Part shown: positions 57,245 to 64,000 of the stretch, piece by piece
How positions within the stretch are numbered: position 1 is the stretch's first letter
How the letters are laid out: each line of letters starts with the position of its first letter
Assembly: GCF_002140975.2 (NCBI RefSeq)
Contig: NZ_CP147247.1
Span: 2,853,001 to 2,917,000, forward strand
Source: Enterococcus sp. 9E7_DIV0242
GTDB taxonomy: Bacteria; Bacillota; Bacilli; Lactobacillales; Enterococcaceae
Length of the DNA stretch: 64,000 nt
Reading direction: 5' to 3'
Notes under the pieces: generated by a model
Databases searched by the model: none
The model's input: only the letters and a program-made list of their open reading frames with translations
What the model was told of the DNA's origin: nothing
Position numbers and translations under genes: made by a program

Positions 57245-58327
57245 ATGAAGACAAAAAGTATGTTTAGCTATTTGGTTGTTGTGGGTGCTGTGTTTGGTGG
57301 AGCTCTTGGTTTTGGTAATGAGCAAGCTGAGGCAAAGATGATCATTGAAGGAAATGAAGAAACGAGGTTGCAATTTATTCCAACAATTCAACAAGATGGA
57401 AATCTGTCGATTACACGAACGGCTGAGGGATCTGTTTGGGAGAAATGGTCTCTCGGAATGAAGCGAGACCTTGGTGATTTTTGGGGTGGAGAACCAGGAA
57501 GACCGCAAGTAGCATATGTGACTGGCGGAATGGTGACCGAGTTTGACGGATTCAATGAAGTAAATGGCATATTCAGAGTGGATTCATCCTTACTGAAGGA
57601 GTTAGATGAAACTGTAGATGATACAGGGTATTACATTTTTGACTCTCAAAACACCAATCAGGTGAATATTGGTTATACACGAACGGAACAGCGTACACAG
57701 TATTTTGAAGGCTCAGAAGAAACGTATGAAAATTCAAAATCCGGTGTGCTGTTTTCGGAAGCACATTCTTTGGCTGTAGCAGTTGATTTGCTGAAAAGCA
57801 GCTATGTGGAACAAGGAATAATCTCTGTTCATCCGGTGCTAAGATTCGAAGCTGCTTTAGTTCAGGGAGACTCAACAGCGCAATTTGCCGTTGGCAATAA
57901 TGTTAACTATAACTATTTCAACTATGGGACAACGCCCGTGTACGGTGGAAGTGAGAGTTCTTTCGTCTATTCTTACCATGGAAGTGACTACCAAGAGTTT
58001 TATCTTCCTTTCGCTGAGGGCTTCTCTGGCCCAACCAAAATGTTTATTGATGTAGATGCAAAAACCATCGGTCAACAAACTGAATATAGTTTCCGCAATT
58101 TCCAAGTCGTGCTGGAGCGCTATGTCCCTATCACGATGGCGAGCTATGAAGAATTATTGCTACTTGATGGCATTGGGACAACCTTGGCGCAAAGAATCAT
58201 TGATTACAGAGAAACTACAGGATTTAATAGCTTAGATGACCTGCAAAATGTCAAAGGGATCGGGCCTGCAACGATAGCCAAAATTAAGGCGCAAGGCTTG
58301 GCAAGAGTGGATAGTTATTTCAATTAA
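57245..58327 (+). CDS. Exported protein with C-terminal helix-hairpin-helix domain
   Basis: The 360-aa protein begins MKTKSMFSYLVVVGAVFGGA at 57245 (TTAGGAGGCGGAAT upstream) with a signal peptide ending near QAEA (residue 26). Residues 30-285 are a beta-rich region with many aromatic residues and no recognised domain. Residues 295-355 are two ComEA-type helix-hairpin-helix motifs (LLDGIGTTLAQRIIDYRE and LQNVKGIGPATIAKIKAQG). HhH motifs of this type bind DNA, so the protein may bind extracellular DNA. It has no anchor motif. It has its own leader after the RCC1 terminator. Confidence 0.75.
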   Translation: MKTKSMFSYLVVVGAVFGGALGFGNEQAEAKMIIEGNEETRLQFIPTIQQDGNLSITRTAEGSVWEKWSLGMKRDLGDFWGGEPGRPQVAYVTGGMVTEFDGFNEVNGIFRVDSSLLKELDETVDDTGYYIFDSQNTNQVNIGYTRTEQRTQYFEGSEETYENSKSGVLFSEAHSLAVAVDLLKSSYVEQGIISVHPVLRFEAALVQGDSTAQFAVGNNVNYNYFNYGTTPVYGGSESSFVYSYHGSDYQEFYLPFAEGFSGPTKMFIDVDAKTIGQQTEYSFRNFQVVLERYVPITMASYEELLLLDGIGTTLAQRIIDYRETTGFNSLDDLQNVKGIGPATIAKIKAQGLARVDSYFN

Positions 58328-58340
58328 TCCGAATAAGAAA

Positions 58341-58390
58341 AAAGCATTTGACCAACAACAGACTCTCTATGTTGGTTAAATGCTTTTTTT
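58341..58390. terminator. Bidirectional terminator between convergent genes
   Basis: AAAGCATTTGACCAACA and TGTTGGTTAAATGCTTT enclose a 12-base loop, with A and T runs outside, so it works in both directions. Confidence 0.85.
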
Positions 58391-58392
58391 AG

Positions 58393-58800
58393 CTAGTATT
58401 CCAGCTCTTTAAGTGCAATCGTCTGCTTGGTTTCTTCTACCTCTAAGCCAGTCATCGCTTCCCACCATTGTTTCATTTCTTTTTCATAGGTAACAGGGAA
58501 ATCATTGACAAGGTCGATAACCTTCCGACCGTTGAGTTTTGAGTAAGGATAATTCAAGATCAAGTTATATTTAAGCTCAGTCAGTAGGCTGTAATATTGG
58601 AACATCATATAGTAAAGGGGTTCTTCGTTTTCTTCGAGGAGAATTTCCGGCGCACCATCTAACATAAACCCAAAACTACGCATCATAAAGGTTAAGGCGT
58701 CACCATGTTCTGCTTCAAACTCTTCAACATCCTTCAATAATCGGATATGCGTTGTCAGCGCTTGTGCCAATTCCCTTTTTAGTACCTCTTGTTCGATCAT
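58393..58800 (-). CDS. Uncharacterised cytoplasmic protein (135 aa)
   Basis: An all-helical looking acidic protein beginning MIEQEVLKRELAQALTTHIR, with repeated aromatic residues (LYYMMFQYYSLLTELKYNL near residue 65) and a WWEAM motif near 112. No signal or membrane segment is seen. TTAGGAGGG precedes the ATG, which supports it as a real gene. It is next to yueI in the same direction with a 66-base gap, so they may be co-transcribed. No family is recognised. Confidence 0.7.
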   Translation of the reverse strand: MIEQEVLKRELAQALTTHIRLLKDVEEFEAEHGDALTFMMRSFGFMLDGAPEILLEENEEPLYYMMFQYYSLLTELKYNLILNYPYSKLNGRKVIDLVNDFPVTYEKEMKQWWEAMTGLEVEETKQTIALKELEY

Positions 58801-58866
58801 GTCATTCCCTCCTAATTTTGAGCGTACTTGACGTAGCCAAGTATCATCGAGTTATCCAAGCCCCTT

Positions 58867-59307
58867 CTAATGAAATAAACTTTTCCAAAAGCTTTCTTTT
58901 TCAACAGGCTTTGGTTCGGGCGTAGCCGGATACTTTTTGTCGATATCTACTTCTGATATATCTACCGCGTGATCAGCAGCTAAAACCAAGCCTAATGCAT
59001 CAGGCTCACTGCTTTGTGCCTCATTGACAACTGTAAAACGACCGCCTTGTGCATTAATCATTTTAATGTAGGCCGATTGTAAGGTCATGTCCATTTTTCC
59101 ATTCAGTAAAACAGTCCCTTGTGGGTGGGCTGCCAACTCTTTCAAAAAATTCTTTTTATCTCTCTCTGATTTCATCTGTGCGATGGTCATTGTGACATAA
59201 CAACGTTCTCTAAAGGTCCCCATATATTTTCGTTGTTCATCTGGCTTGAGCTTCGGTGCGCCATAGAGCGAACTATCTAAATGCTTCTGTAATTCATCTT
59301 TTGCCAT
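58867..59307 (-). CDS. yueI: YueI family protein (DUF1694)
   Basis: The 146-aa protein has the DUF1694 fold: LDSSLYGAPKLKPDEQRKYMGTF at residues 10-32, GTFRERCYVTMTIAQM, GTVLLNGKMD near 68 and DALGLVLAADHAVD near 102, ending in KSLFH. The molecular role of YueI is not established. GGAGGGTACA precedes the start. It is also found close to gshF and iron genes in E. faecalis-type chromosomes. Confidence 0.85.
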   Translation of the reverse strand: MAKDELQKHLDSSLYGAPKLKPDEQRKYMGTFRERCYVTMTIAQMKSERDKKNFLKELAAHPQGTVLLNGKMDMTLQSAYIKMINAQGGRFTVVNEAQSSEPDALGLVLAADHAVDISEVDIDKKYPATPEPKPVEKESFWKSLFH

Positions 59308-59757
59308 TGTACCCTCCTTTTATTTCTGTGGAAAACTTTTTTTAGTATCTGATTTCTGTTTCCTTTTATTCTAGTGGCCTACTATCTGAACAGTCAAGAA
59401 ATCATCTCTGATGACGCTATTCTTAAGCATCGGAAAGAGTAGCTCTCTTTCTTGATTTTGTGAAATTGTGTAAATTGATGCTGTGTCGTTTTGACATAGC
59501 TACTGCAGGAGTCCAGTGCTTCATTTGTGGCGTACGAAACGCTAAAATACACTGATAGCAAACCTACCCCTCCTTGTTCAGTTACCTTGATTATACCATA
59601 TTCTACAGAAATATTTTGAATAATGAAAAGTATATCTATCATGGGCTTGAGTATGAATTGGTAAAATATTTCACAAAAAAAGTTGCTTTTGCAACAGCTT
59701 TCGCATAAACTATAAATAAGAATGAAAATCATTCTCAATTAGAAAAGGAGCAGCTAC
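59308..59757. other. Divergent control region between yueI and the iron operon
   Basis: No gene is supported here; a 114-codon minus-strand frame (59394-59738) has no ribosome site and unusual composition. It holds the Fur box at 59723 and presumably the yueI promoter. Confidence 0.5.
59723..59737. promoter_or_regulatory. Fur box
   Basis: TGAAAATCATTCTCA matches the 7-1-7 Fur consensus TGATAATNATTATCA at 12 of the 14 defined positions. It lies 20 bases before the first permease gene, so iron should repress the operon. Confidence 0.8.
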
Positions 59758-60705
59758 ATGAAAAAAATAGGCCTATTTTTGTTCTTACTCCTTTTGGCTT
59801 TCATATCGATATTCGTTGGAGTAAAAGATATTTCTTTTACCCAGCTTTTTCAATGGAATTCTGAGCAACAGCTAGTTTTGTTGACTACAAGAGTACCAAG
59901 GACAGTGAGTTTAATGATTGCCGGCAGCACGATCAGCATTTCCGGTTTGATCATGCAGCATTTGACGCAGAACAAGTTTGTTTCACCGGGGACTGCAGGA
60001 ACAATGGATAGTGCGCGTTTGGGGATCTTGGTCGTTATGATCTTTTTCCCAACAGCCCCATTGCTATTTCGGTCGTTCATCGCTTTTTTATTTGCATTGG
60101 CAGGGACATTGATTTTTCTTTCTTTGACTCGTTTTCTACCGGCAAAAAATCAAGTGATGGTCCCTTTGATCGGTGTGATGTTTGGAAACATCATTGGCTC
60201 GATCGCGACGTTTTTTGCGTATCAATTTCAACTAGTACAGAATATGTCTTCCTGGCTGCAGGGGAATTTCTCGACAGTGATGAAGGGCAGCTATGAACTG
60301 CTTTACCTAACATTGCCGTTGTTGGCTTTGATTTATTTATTTGCTTATCGTTTTACGATTGCTGGTATGGGCGAAGATTTGGCGACAAATGTTGGGCTAA
60401 ATTATCGACGCACACAATTTCTCGGCTTGAGCATTGTTGCTTTATCTAGTGCAGTTGTACTGATCATGGTGGGAAGCATCCCGTTTTTAGGTGTGATTGT
60501 TCCCAACTTGGTTGCGATGTATTATGGGGATCATATGAAAAACACCTTAAGTGTTACAGCTATTGGCGGCAGTGTTTTTCTGCTGATTTGCGATATTTTA
60601 GCACGTGTGGTGATTGCACCTTATGAAATCCCGGTCAGCGTTGTAGTCGGTGTATTAGGAAGTGTGATCTTTATTGCTCTCCTGTTAAGGAGGCGAACGG
60701 CATGA
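59758..60705 (+). CDS. Iron-siderophore ABC permease, FecCD family (first)
   Basis: The 315-aa protein has about nine membrane helices and the FecCD signature regions RVPRTVSLMIAGSTISISGLIMQ near residue 43 and GSIPFLGVIVPNLVAMYYG near 240. It starts after AAAAGGAGCAGCTAC. It overlaps the second permease gene by 4 bases (ATGA). By order and type the operon matches YclNOPQ of Bacillus and the FitABCD locus of E. faecalis; the exact siderophore is not known. Control is by the Fur box upstream. Confidence 0.92.
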   Translation: MKKIGLFLFLLLLAFISIFVGVKDISFTQLFQWNSEQQLVLLTTRVPRTVSLMIAGSTISISGLIMQHLTQNKFVSPGTAGTMDSARLGILVVMIFFPTAPLLFRSFIAFLFALAGTLIFLSLTRFLPAKNQVMVPLIGVMFGNIIGSIATFFAYQFQLVQNMSSWLQGNFSTVMKGSYELLYLTLPLLALIYLFAYRFTIAGMGEDLATNVGLNYRRTQFLGLSIVALSSAVVLIMVGSIPFLGVIVPNLVAMYYGDHMKNTLSVTAIGGSVFLLICDILARVVIAPYEIPVSVVVGVLGSVIFIALLLRRRTA

Positions 60706-61670
60706 AGAATAGAATGAAGCATCCACTGACAAAGATTTTTCTGTTGCTGTGTGGTGTAGTACTGGTCAGCTTTCTCTATTTGACGTACAAAACCTATGGC
60801 AATTGGTCCTTTGCTTTAGCACTGAGGGGAAAGAAGCTGGCGGCGTTTGTATTGGTTGGAATCGGTGCGGCCTTTTCTACGATCAGCTTTCAGACAGTGA
60901 CCCAAAATCATTTTCTAACACCTAATATTCTAGGGTTAGATGCGCTATACGTATTTATTCAAACCGTTTTGTTCTTTTTTATGGGTGGACAGGTGATTTT
61001 AGGGCAGGAATCCATTCCACAATTTTTAGGCAATATCGTTCTTATGATGGGTGTCAGCATCTTGCTTTCTAAGTTTTTGTTAGGAAAAGGAAAAAACGAT
61101 TTATTCTTATTGTTGATGATCGGGATGATACTGGGCACGTTTTTCAATAGTATCAGCACATTTTTGCAAGTGGTCATGGACCCAAATGAATATGATTTGC
61201 TGCAAGGAAAATTATTTGCCAGCTTTGGCAATGTCAACAGTCATTATCTCGTACTTGCAGCAATTTTGATGCTGATTTTTACTGCATTTCTTTGGAGTCA
61301 AAGCCATTCTTTGGACGTGCTTCATTTGGGGCATGATCAGGCTATGAATTTGGGGATCGAAGTTTCAAGGTTTCAGTTGATGCTTTTAATCGTGATCAGC
61401 GGTATCGTTGGACTTTCTACCGCCTTGGTAGGTCCCGTTACGTTTTTAGGCTTTATTGTCGCGAACATGAGCTATCAGCTAATGGGCACCTATCGCCATC
61501 GTGAGCTATTTATCGGTGGAAGTCTGTTGGCCATCTTGTTACTTGTTCTCGGGCAGTTTTTAGTTGAGCAGGTATTCGCGTTGAATACGACATTGAGTAT
61601 TGTGATCGAGTTTGGCGGCGGCATTTATTTTGTTGGAAAAATAATCAGTGAAAGGAAGCAGCAGAAATGA
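60702..61670 (+). CDS. Iron-siderophore ABC permease, FecCD family (second)
   Basis: The 322-aa protein pairs with the first permease. FVLVGIGAAFSTISFQTVTQNHFLTPNILGLDALY near residues 50-85 is the FecCD coupling region and LVGPVTFLGFIVANMSYQLMG near 245 the second signature. It overlaps its neighbours on both sides by 4 bases, so all three membrane-complex genes are translationally coupled. Confidence 0.92.
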   Translation: MKNRMKHPLTKIFLLLCGVVLVSFLYLTYKTYGNWSFALALRGKKLAAFVLVGIGAAFSTISFQTVTQNHFLTPNILGLDALYVFIQTVLFFFMGGQVILGQESIPQFLGNIVLMMGVSILLSKFLLGKGKNDLFLLLMIGMILGTFFNSISTFLQVVMDPNEYDLLQGKLFASFGNVNSHYLVLAAILMLIFTAFLWSQSHSLDVLHLGHDQAMNLGIEVSRFQLMLLIVISGIVGLSTALVGPVTFLGFIVANMSYQLMGTYRHRELFIGGSLLAILLLVLGQFLVEQVFALNTTLSIVIEFGGGIYFVGKIISERKQQK

Positions 61671-62425
61671 TCGAAATCAACAATGTATCCAAGAAATATG
61701 GAGACAAGCGGGTTGTATCAGAAGTCCAGTTACCGGTTGCGGAGCAGAAGCTGACCGCTTTTATCGGACCGAATGGCGCTGGAAAAAGTACGCTGCTTTC
61801 CATGATGAGCCGACTGATTCCAAAGGACACAGGAGAAATCTATCTTGATCACAATGAAGTAAAAACCTGGAAGCAAAATGAGCTGTCGAAAAAACTGTCG
61901 ATCCTCAAACAGGCAAACAATATCAGTTTGAAGTTGACAGTCAGAGAACTGGTCAGCTTTGGTCGCTTTCCTTACTCAAAAGGGCGCATGACTAAGACAG
62001 ATCTTGAAAAAGTAGAGGAAGCATTGGCGCACCTTGGGTTGACTGAACTGGCAGAGACATTGATTGATACGCTATCCGGTGGGCAGTTACAACGGGCATA
62101 CATTGCGATGGTCATTGCGCAAGACACAGATTATATTTTGTTGGATGAGCCCTTGAATAATTTAGATATGAACTATGCGGTTCAAATGATGCAGATTCTG
62201 CGTCGCTTAGTGGACGAACTTGGTAAAACCGTGGTTATTGTTTTGCATGATATTAATTTTGCGGCGAGCTACGCCGATGAAATTGTGGCAATGAAAGACG
62301 GAAAATTATTTGCTCATGGTAGTACGGACGAAATTATTCAGTCGAAAACCTTGAATCGTTTATATGATATGAACATTCGCATTTGCGAAATCGAAGGAAA
62401 AAGATTCTGTATGTACTTTAGTTAG
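61667..62425 (+). CDS. Iron-siderophore ABC ATPase
   Basis: The 252-aa ATPase has Walker A GPNGAGKST near residue 33, signature LSGGQLQRAYIAMVIAQ near 135, Walker B DYILLDEPLNNLD near 155 and the switch His in VIVLHDINFA near 190. It belongs to the FecE group. The gene overlaps the second permease by 4 bases and is 56 bases before the binding protein. Confidence 0.94.
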   Translation: MIEINNVSKKYGDKRVVSEVQLPVAEQKLTAFIGPNGAGKSTLLSMMSRLIPKDTGEIYLDHNEVKTWKQNELSKKLSILKQANNISLKLTVRELVSFGRFPYSKGRMTKTDLEKVEEALAHLGLTELAETLIDTLSGGQLQRAYIAMVIAQDTDYILLDEPLNNLDMNYAVQMMQILRRLVDELGKTVVIVLHDINFAASYADEIVAMKDGKLFAHGSTDEIIQSKTLNRLYDMNIRICEIEGKRFCMYFS

Positions 62426-62481
62426 AGTATATCTATAGTTAGTGAGTTTTACTAAAAACAATCAAATTTTGGAGGGAAACA

Positions 62482-63444
62482 ATGAAGAAGAACGTTTTAG
62501 CATTTGTAGCATTTTCAACAGTAGCATTATTGGCATTAGGTGCTTGTGGTAATAGTGGAGACAAAGCAGAATCTGCAGATTCATCCACAGCAAGCAGTGA
62601 AGAGGCAACGACGATCACTGTAGAGGATTCTGAAGGATCCGTGGAAGTACCAAAAAATCCGAAGAAGGTCGTTGTATTTGATAATGGTTCATTAGATACA
62701 TTGGATGCGTTAGGTGTTGGTGATACAGTCATCGGTGCGCCAACAGCTAATCTGCCGGAATACCTGAGTGATTATGCAGATGTTGAATCAGCAGGCGGCA
62801 TCAAGGAACCTGACTTAGAAAAAATCAATGAGCTGCAACCGGAATTAATCATCATCTCTGGGCGTCAACAAGACTTCAAAGAAGACTTAAGCAATATTGC
62901 GCCAACGATTTATTTGTCTGTAGATGCTTCAGATACATGGAATTCTACGAAGAAAAACATTGAAACGCTAGCTGAGATTTTCGACAAGCAAGACGAAGCA
63001 GAAGAAAAAATCAGTACGCTGGAAGATGAAATCACAGAGGTGAAGGAAAAAGCAGAGGCTACAGATGAGAAAGCGTTGGTTGTGTTGTTGAACGAAGGAC
63101 AACTGTCAGCATACGGAGAAGGCTCACGTTTTGGTATCATCCATGATACCTTCGGTTTTAAGCAAGCAGATGAAAACATCGAAGCTTCAACACATGGTCA
63201 AAGTGTTTCATTCGAATATGTGTTGGAAAAAAATCCAGATATTTTGTTTGTAGTAGATCGGACACAAGCAATCGGTGGCGATACTACAAATGATAACATT
63301 ACCGATAACGAACTGATCAAACAGACAAATGCTGGGAAAAATGGTAAAGTGATCACGCTGCAGCCGGATGTATGGTATTTAAGCGGTGGTGGTCTGGAGT
63401 CTGTTCATTTAATGATCGAAGATGTAACAAAAGCATTGGATTAA
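62482..63444 (+). CDS. Siderophore-binding lipoprotein (YclQ-like)
   Basis: The 320-aa lipoprotein has the lipobox LALGAC (Cys near residue 21), a Ser/Ala/Glu-rich linker and the helical-backbone binding fold: VEVPKNPKKVVVFDNGSLDTLDALG near 55-80, PDLEKINELQPELIIISGRQ near 108, and a long Glu/Lys-rich connecting helix. It captures the ferric chelate outside the membrane for the importer encoded upstream. The start follows GGAGGG. Confidence 0.93.
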   Translation: MKKNVLAFVAFSTVALLALGACGNSGDKAESADSSTASSEEATTITVEDSEGSVEVPKNPKKVVVFDNGSLDTLDALGVGDTVIGAPTANLPEYLSDYADVESAGGIKEPDLEKINELQPELIIISGRQQDFKEDLSNIAPTIYLSVDASDTWNSTKKNIETLAEIFDKQDEAEEKISTLEDEITEVKEKAEATDEKALVVLLNEGQLSAYGEGSRFGIIHDTFGFKQADENIEASTHGQSVSFEYVLEKNPDILFVVDRTQAIGGDTTNDNITDNELIKQTNAGKNGKVITLQPDVWYLSGGGLESVHLMIEDVTKALD

Positions 63445-63463
63445 AAAAAGATAATAAAATGAA

Positions 63464-63492
63464 TTGACTATAAAAAAAATATCTGTTAGAAT
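63464..63492 (+). promoter_or_regulatory. Promoter of the T-box transcript
   Basis: TTGACT (63464-63469), a 17-base spacer and TAGAAT (63487-63492) stand a few tens of bases before the T-box stem I. Confidence 0.65.
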
Positions 63493-63499
63493 TCTCATT

Positions 63500-63764
63500 A
63501 ACATATTATTTATGAAAATGTGAAGAGAAGGAAAGTACTTTTCAGAATAACTCCAAGAGAGTCTCGCGTGGTGGGAAGAGACAGTGACGCTGAAGAAGAA
63601 AATGGCCTTTGAACAGATTGGTTGACTAGTTTAAACCAGTACAGGAGCGCCTGTTATAGCGCCACAGTATGTTTGTACTGGTAGAGTGGACTTTATATAG
63701 TCAATTAAAGGTGGTACCGCGATAGCTCAAGCTCTCGTCCTTTTTAAGGATGAGGGCTTTTTTT
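63500..63764 (+). ncRNA. T-box riboswitch, probably sensing tRNA-Met
   Basis: The T-box core AAAGGTGGTACCGCG is at 63707-63721, followed by a terminator (AGCTCTCGTCCTT with AAGGATGAGGGCTT, then TTTTTTT) at 63730-63764. Upstream is a stem I with AGTA opposite GAAAATGG near 63530-63605. ATG followed by a purine is the best specifier candidate. TGGT in the T-box pairs with a tRNA 3' end having discriminator A, which fits Met and not Asn (the AAT alternative). The 5' edge is approximate. Uncharged tRNA would turn on the peptide-binding gene downstream. Confidence 0.9.
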
Positions 63765-63848
63765 GTGTCTTTGAGATCGATTGAGACACCCGTGCCACAC
63801 ACATTCATGAGTTTGTAGATAGTATATGTAAATGAGGAGGAAAAAAGT

Positions 63849-64000
63849 ATGAAGAAAAAAGTGATCGCAACAGGACTTGTAGTAGTGGGCTTGTTATTGA
63901 CGGCCTGCGGGGGTGGAGCAGCAGAAACATCCAAGAGCAGTGAGAAGGAGACAGTAGTAGAACAAAAAATAGCAATTAGTTCACCAGCGCCTATCTCAAC
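63849..64000 (+). CDS. Peptide-binding lipoprotein (OppA-like), 3' truncated by window end
   Basis: Only 50 codons are visible. The lipobox LLTAC gives the modified Cys at residue 20 after a short signal peptide (MKKKVIATGLVVVGLL). The linker ends KIAISSPAPIST, which resembles the start of OppA-type binding proteins. GAGGAGG precedes the ATG. The T-box upstream points to amino-acid control, suitable for a peptide importer that supplies methionine. A methionine-binding MetQ-type protein cannot be excluded because the rest is missing. Confidence 0.6.
   Translation, partial: MKKKVIATGLVVVGLLLTACGGGAAETSKSSEKETVVEQKIAISSPAPIS

Noticed and set aside
59394..59738. Minus-strand frame of 114 codons upstream of the iron operon.
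   Set aside because: No ribosome site, odd composition, and it runs across the Fur box and promoter region.

Overview
The window looks like a chromosomal segment of an Enterococcus close to E. faecalis. The evidence is the moderately low GC, the strong GGAGG ribosome sites with some TTG/GTG starts, the gene order fakA-recG-plsX-acpP-rnc-smc-HAD-ftsY followed further on by gshF, yueI, a Fur-type siderophore importer and a peptide-binding lipoprotein, and the sortase-type surface proteins. The species was not determined.

Layout. 1-13020: housekeeping genes for fatty-acid kinase, DNA repair, phospholipid and fatty-acid synthesis, RNase III, condensin and SRP receptor. The rnc-smc gap is packed with long hairpin repeats. 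13215-16739: an IS1182-like element with an ISL3-like element nested inside it. 16922-26279: a complete type I-B (Cst/Tneap-like) CRISPR-Cas system, cas6-8b-7-5-3-4-1-2, followed by an array of 11 clear repeats plus one decayed repeat. It has a structured leader with a 43-codon ORF upstream of cas6, and a terminator inside the last clear spacer. 26732-27919: a cell-wall-anchored protein. 28575-35130: a trehalose module (PTS transporter, GH65 phosphorylase, beta-phosphoglucomutase, TreR) with a palindromic operator. 35409-45516: glutathione synthesis (gshF), a lipoprotein, a 21-codon peptide gene with its own terminator, a membrane glycerophosphodiesterase, and a Bce-type peptide-sensing and resistance module. 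45733-46431: a sugar-phosphate deaminase family gene.

46541-58327 is the most unusual region. A lone tyrosine recombinase gene sits between two copies of an exact 26-bp inverted repeat (46671-46696 and 48128-48153) whose 3-bp centres are reverse complements. This is the geometry of a self-encoded DNA inversion switch, like the Hin segment but with a tyrosine recombinase. Immediately downstream lies a secretion and fibre locus: a degenerate-receiver winged-helix regulator, a SipW-like signal peptidase with a lysine-rich extension, two TasA/BsaA-like matrix proteins, a sortase-anchored protein, a 1404-residue RCC1-propeller protein and an exported helix-hairpin-helix protein. I infer that the segment switches expression of this surface locus on and off. 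The sequence shows the sites, the recombinase and the neighbours, but not the switching.

58393-64000: two small cytoplasmic proteins, a Fur-boxed iron-siderophore ABC importer, and a T-box riboswitch (probably methionine) in front of a truncated peptide-binding lipoprotein gene.
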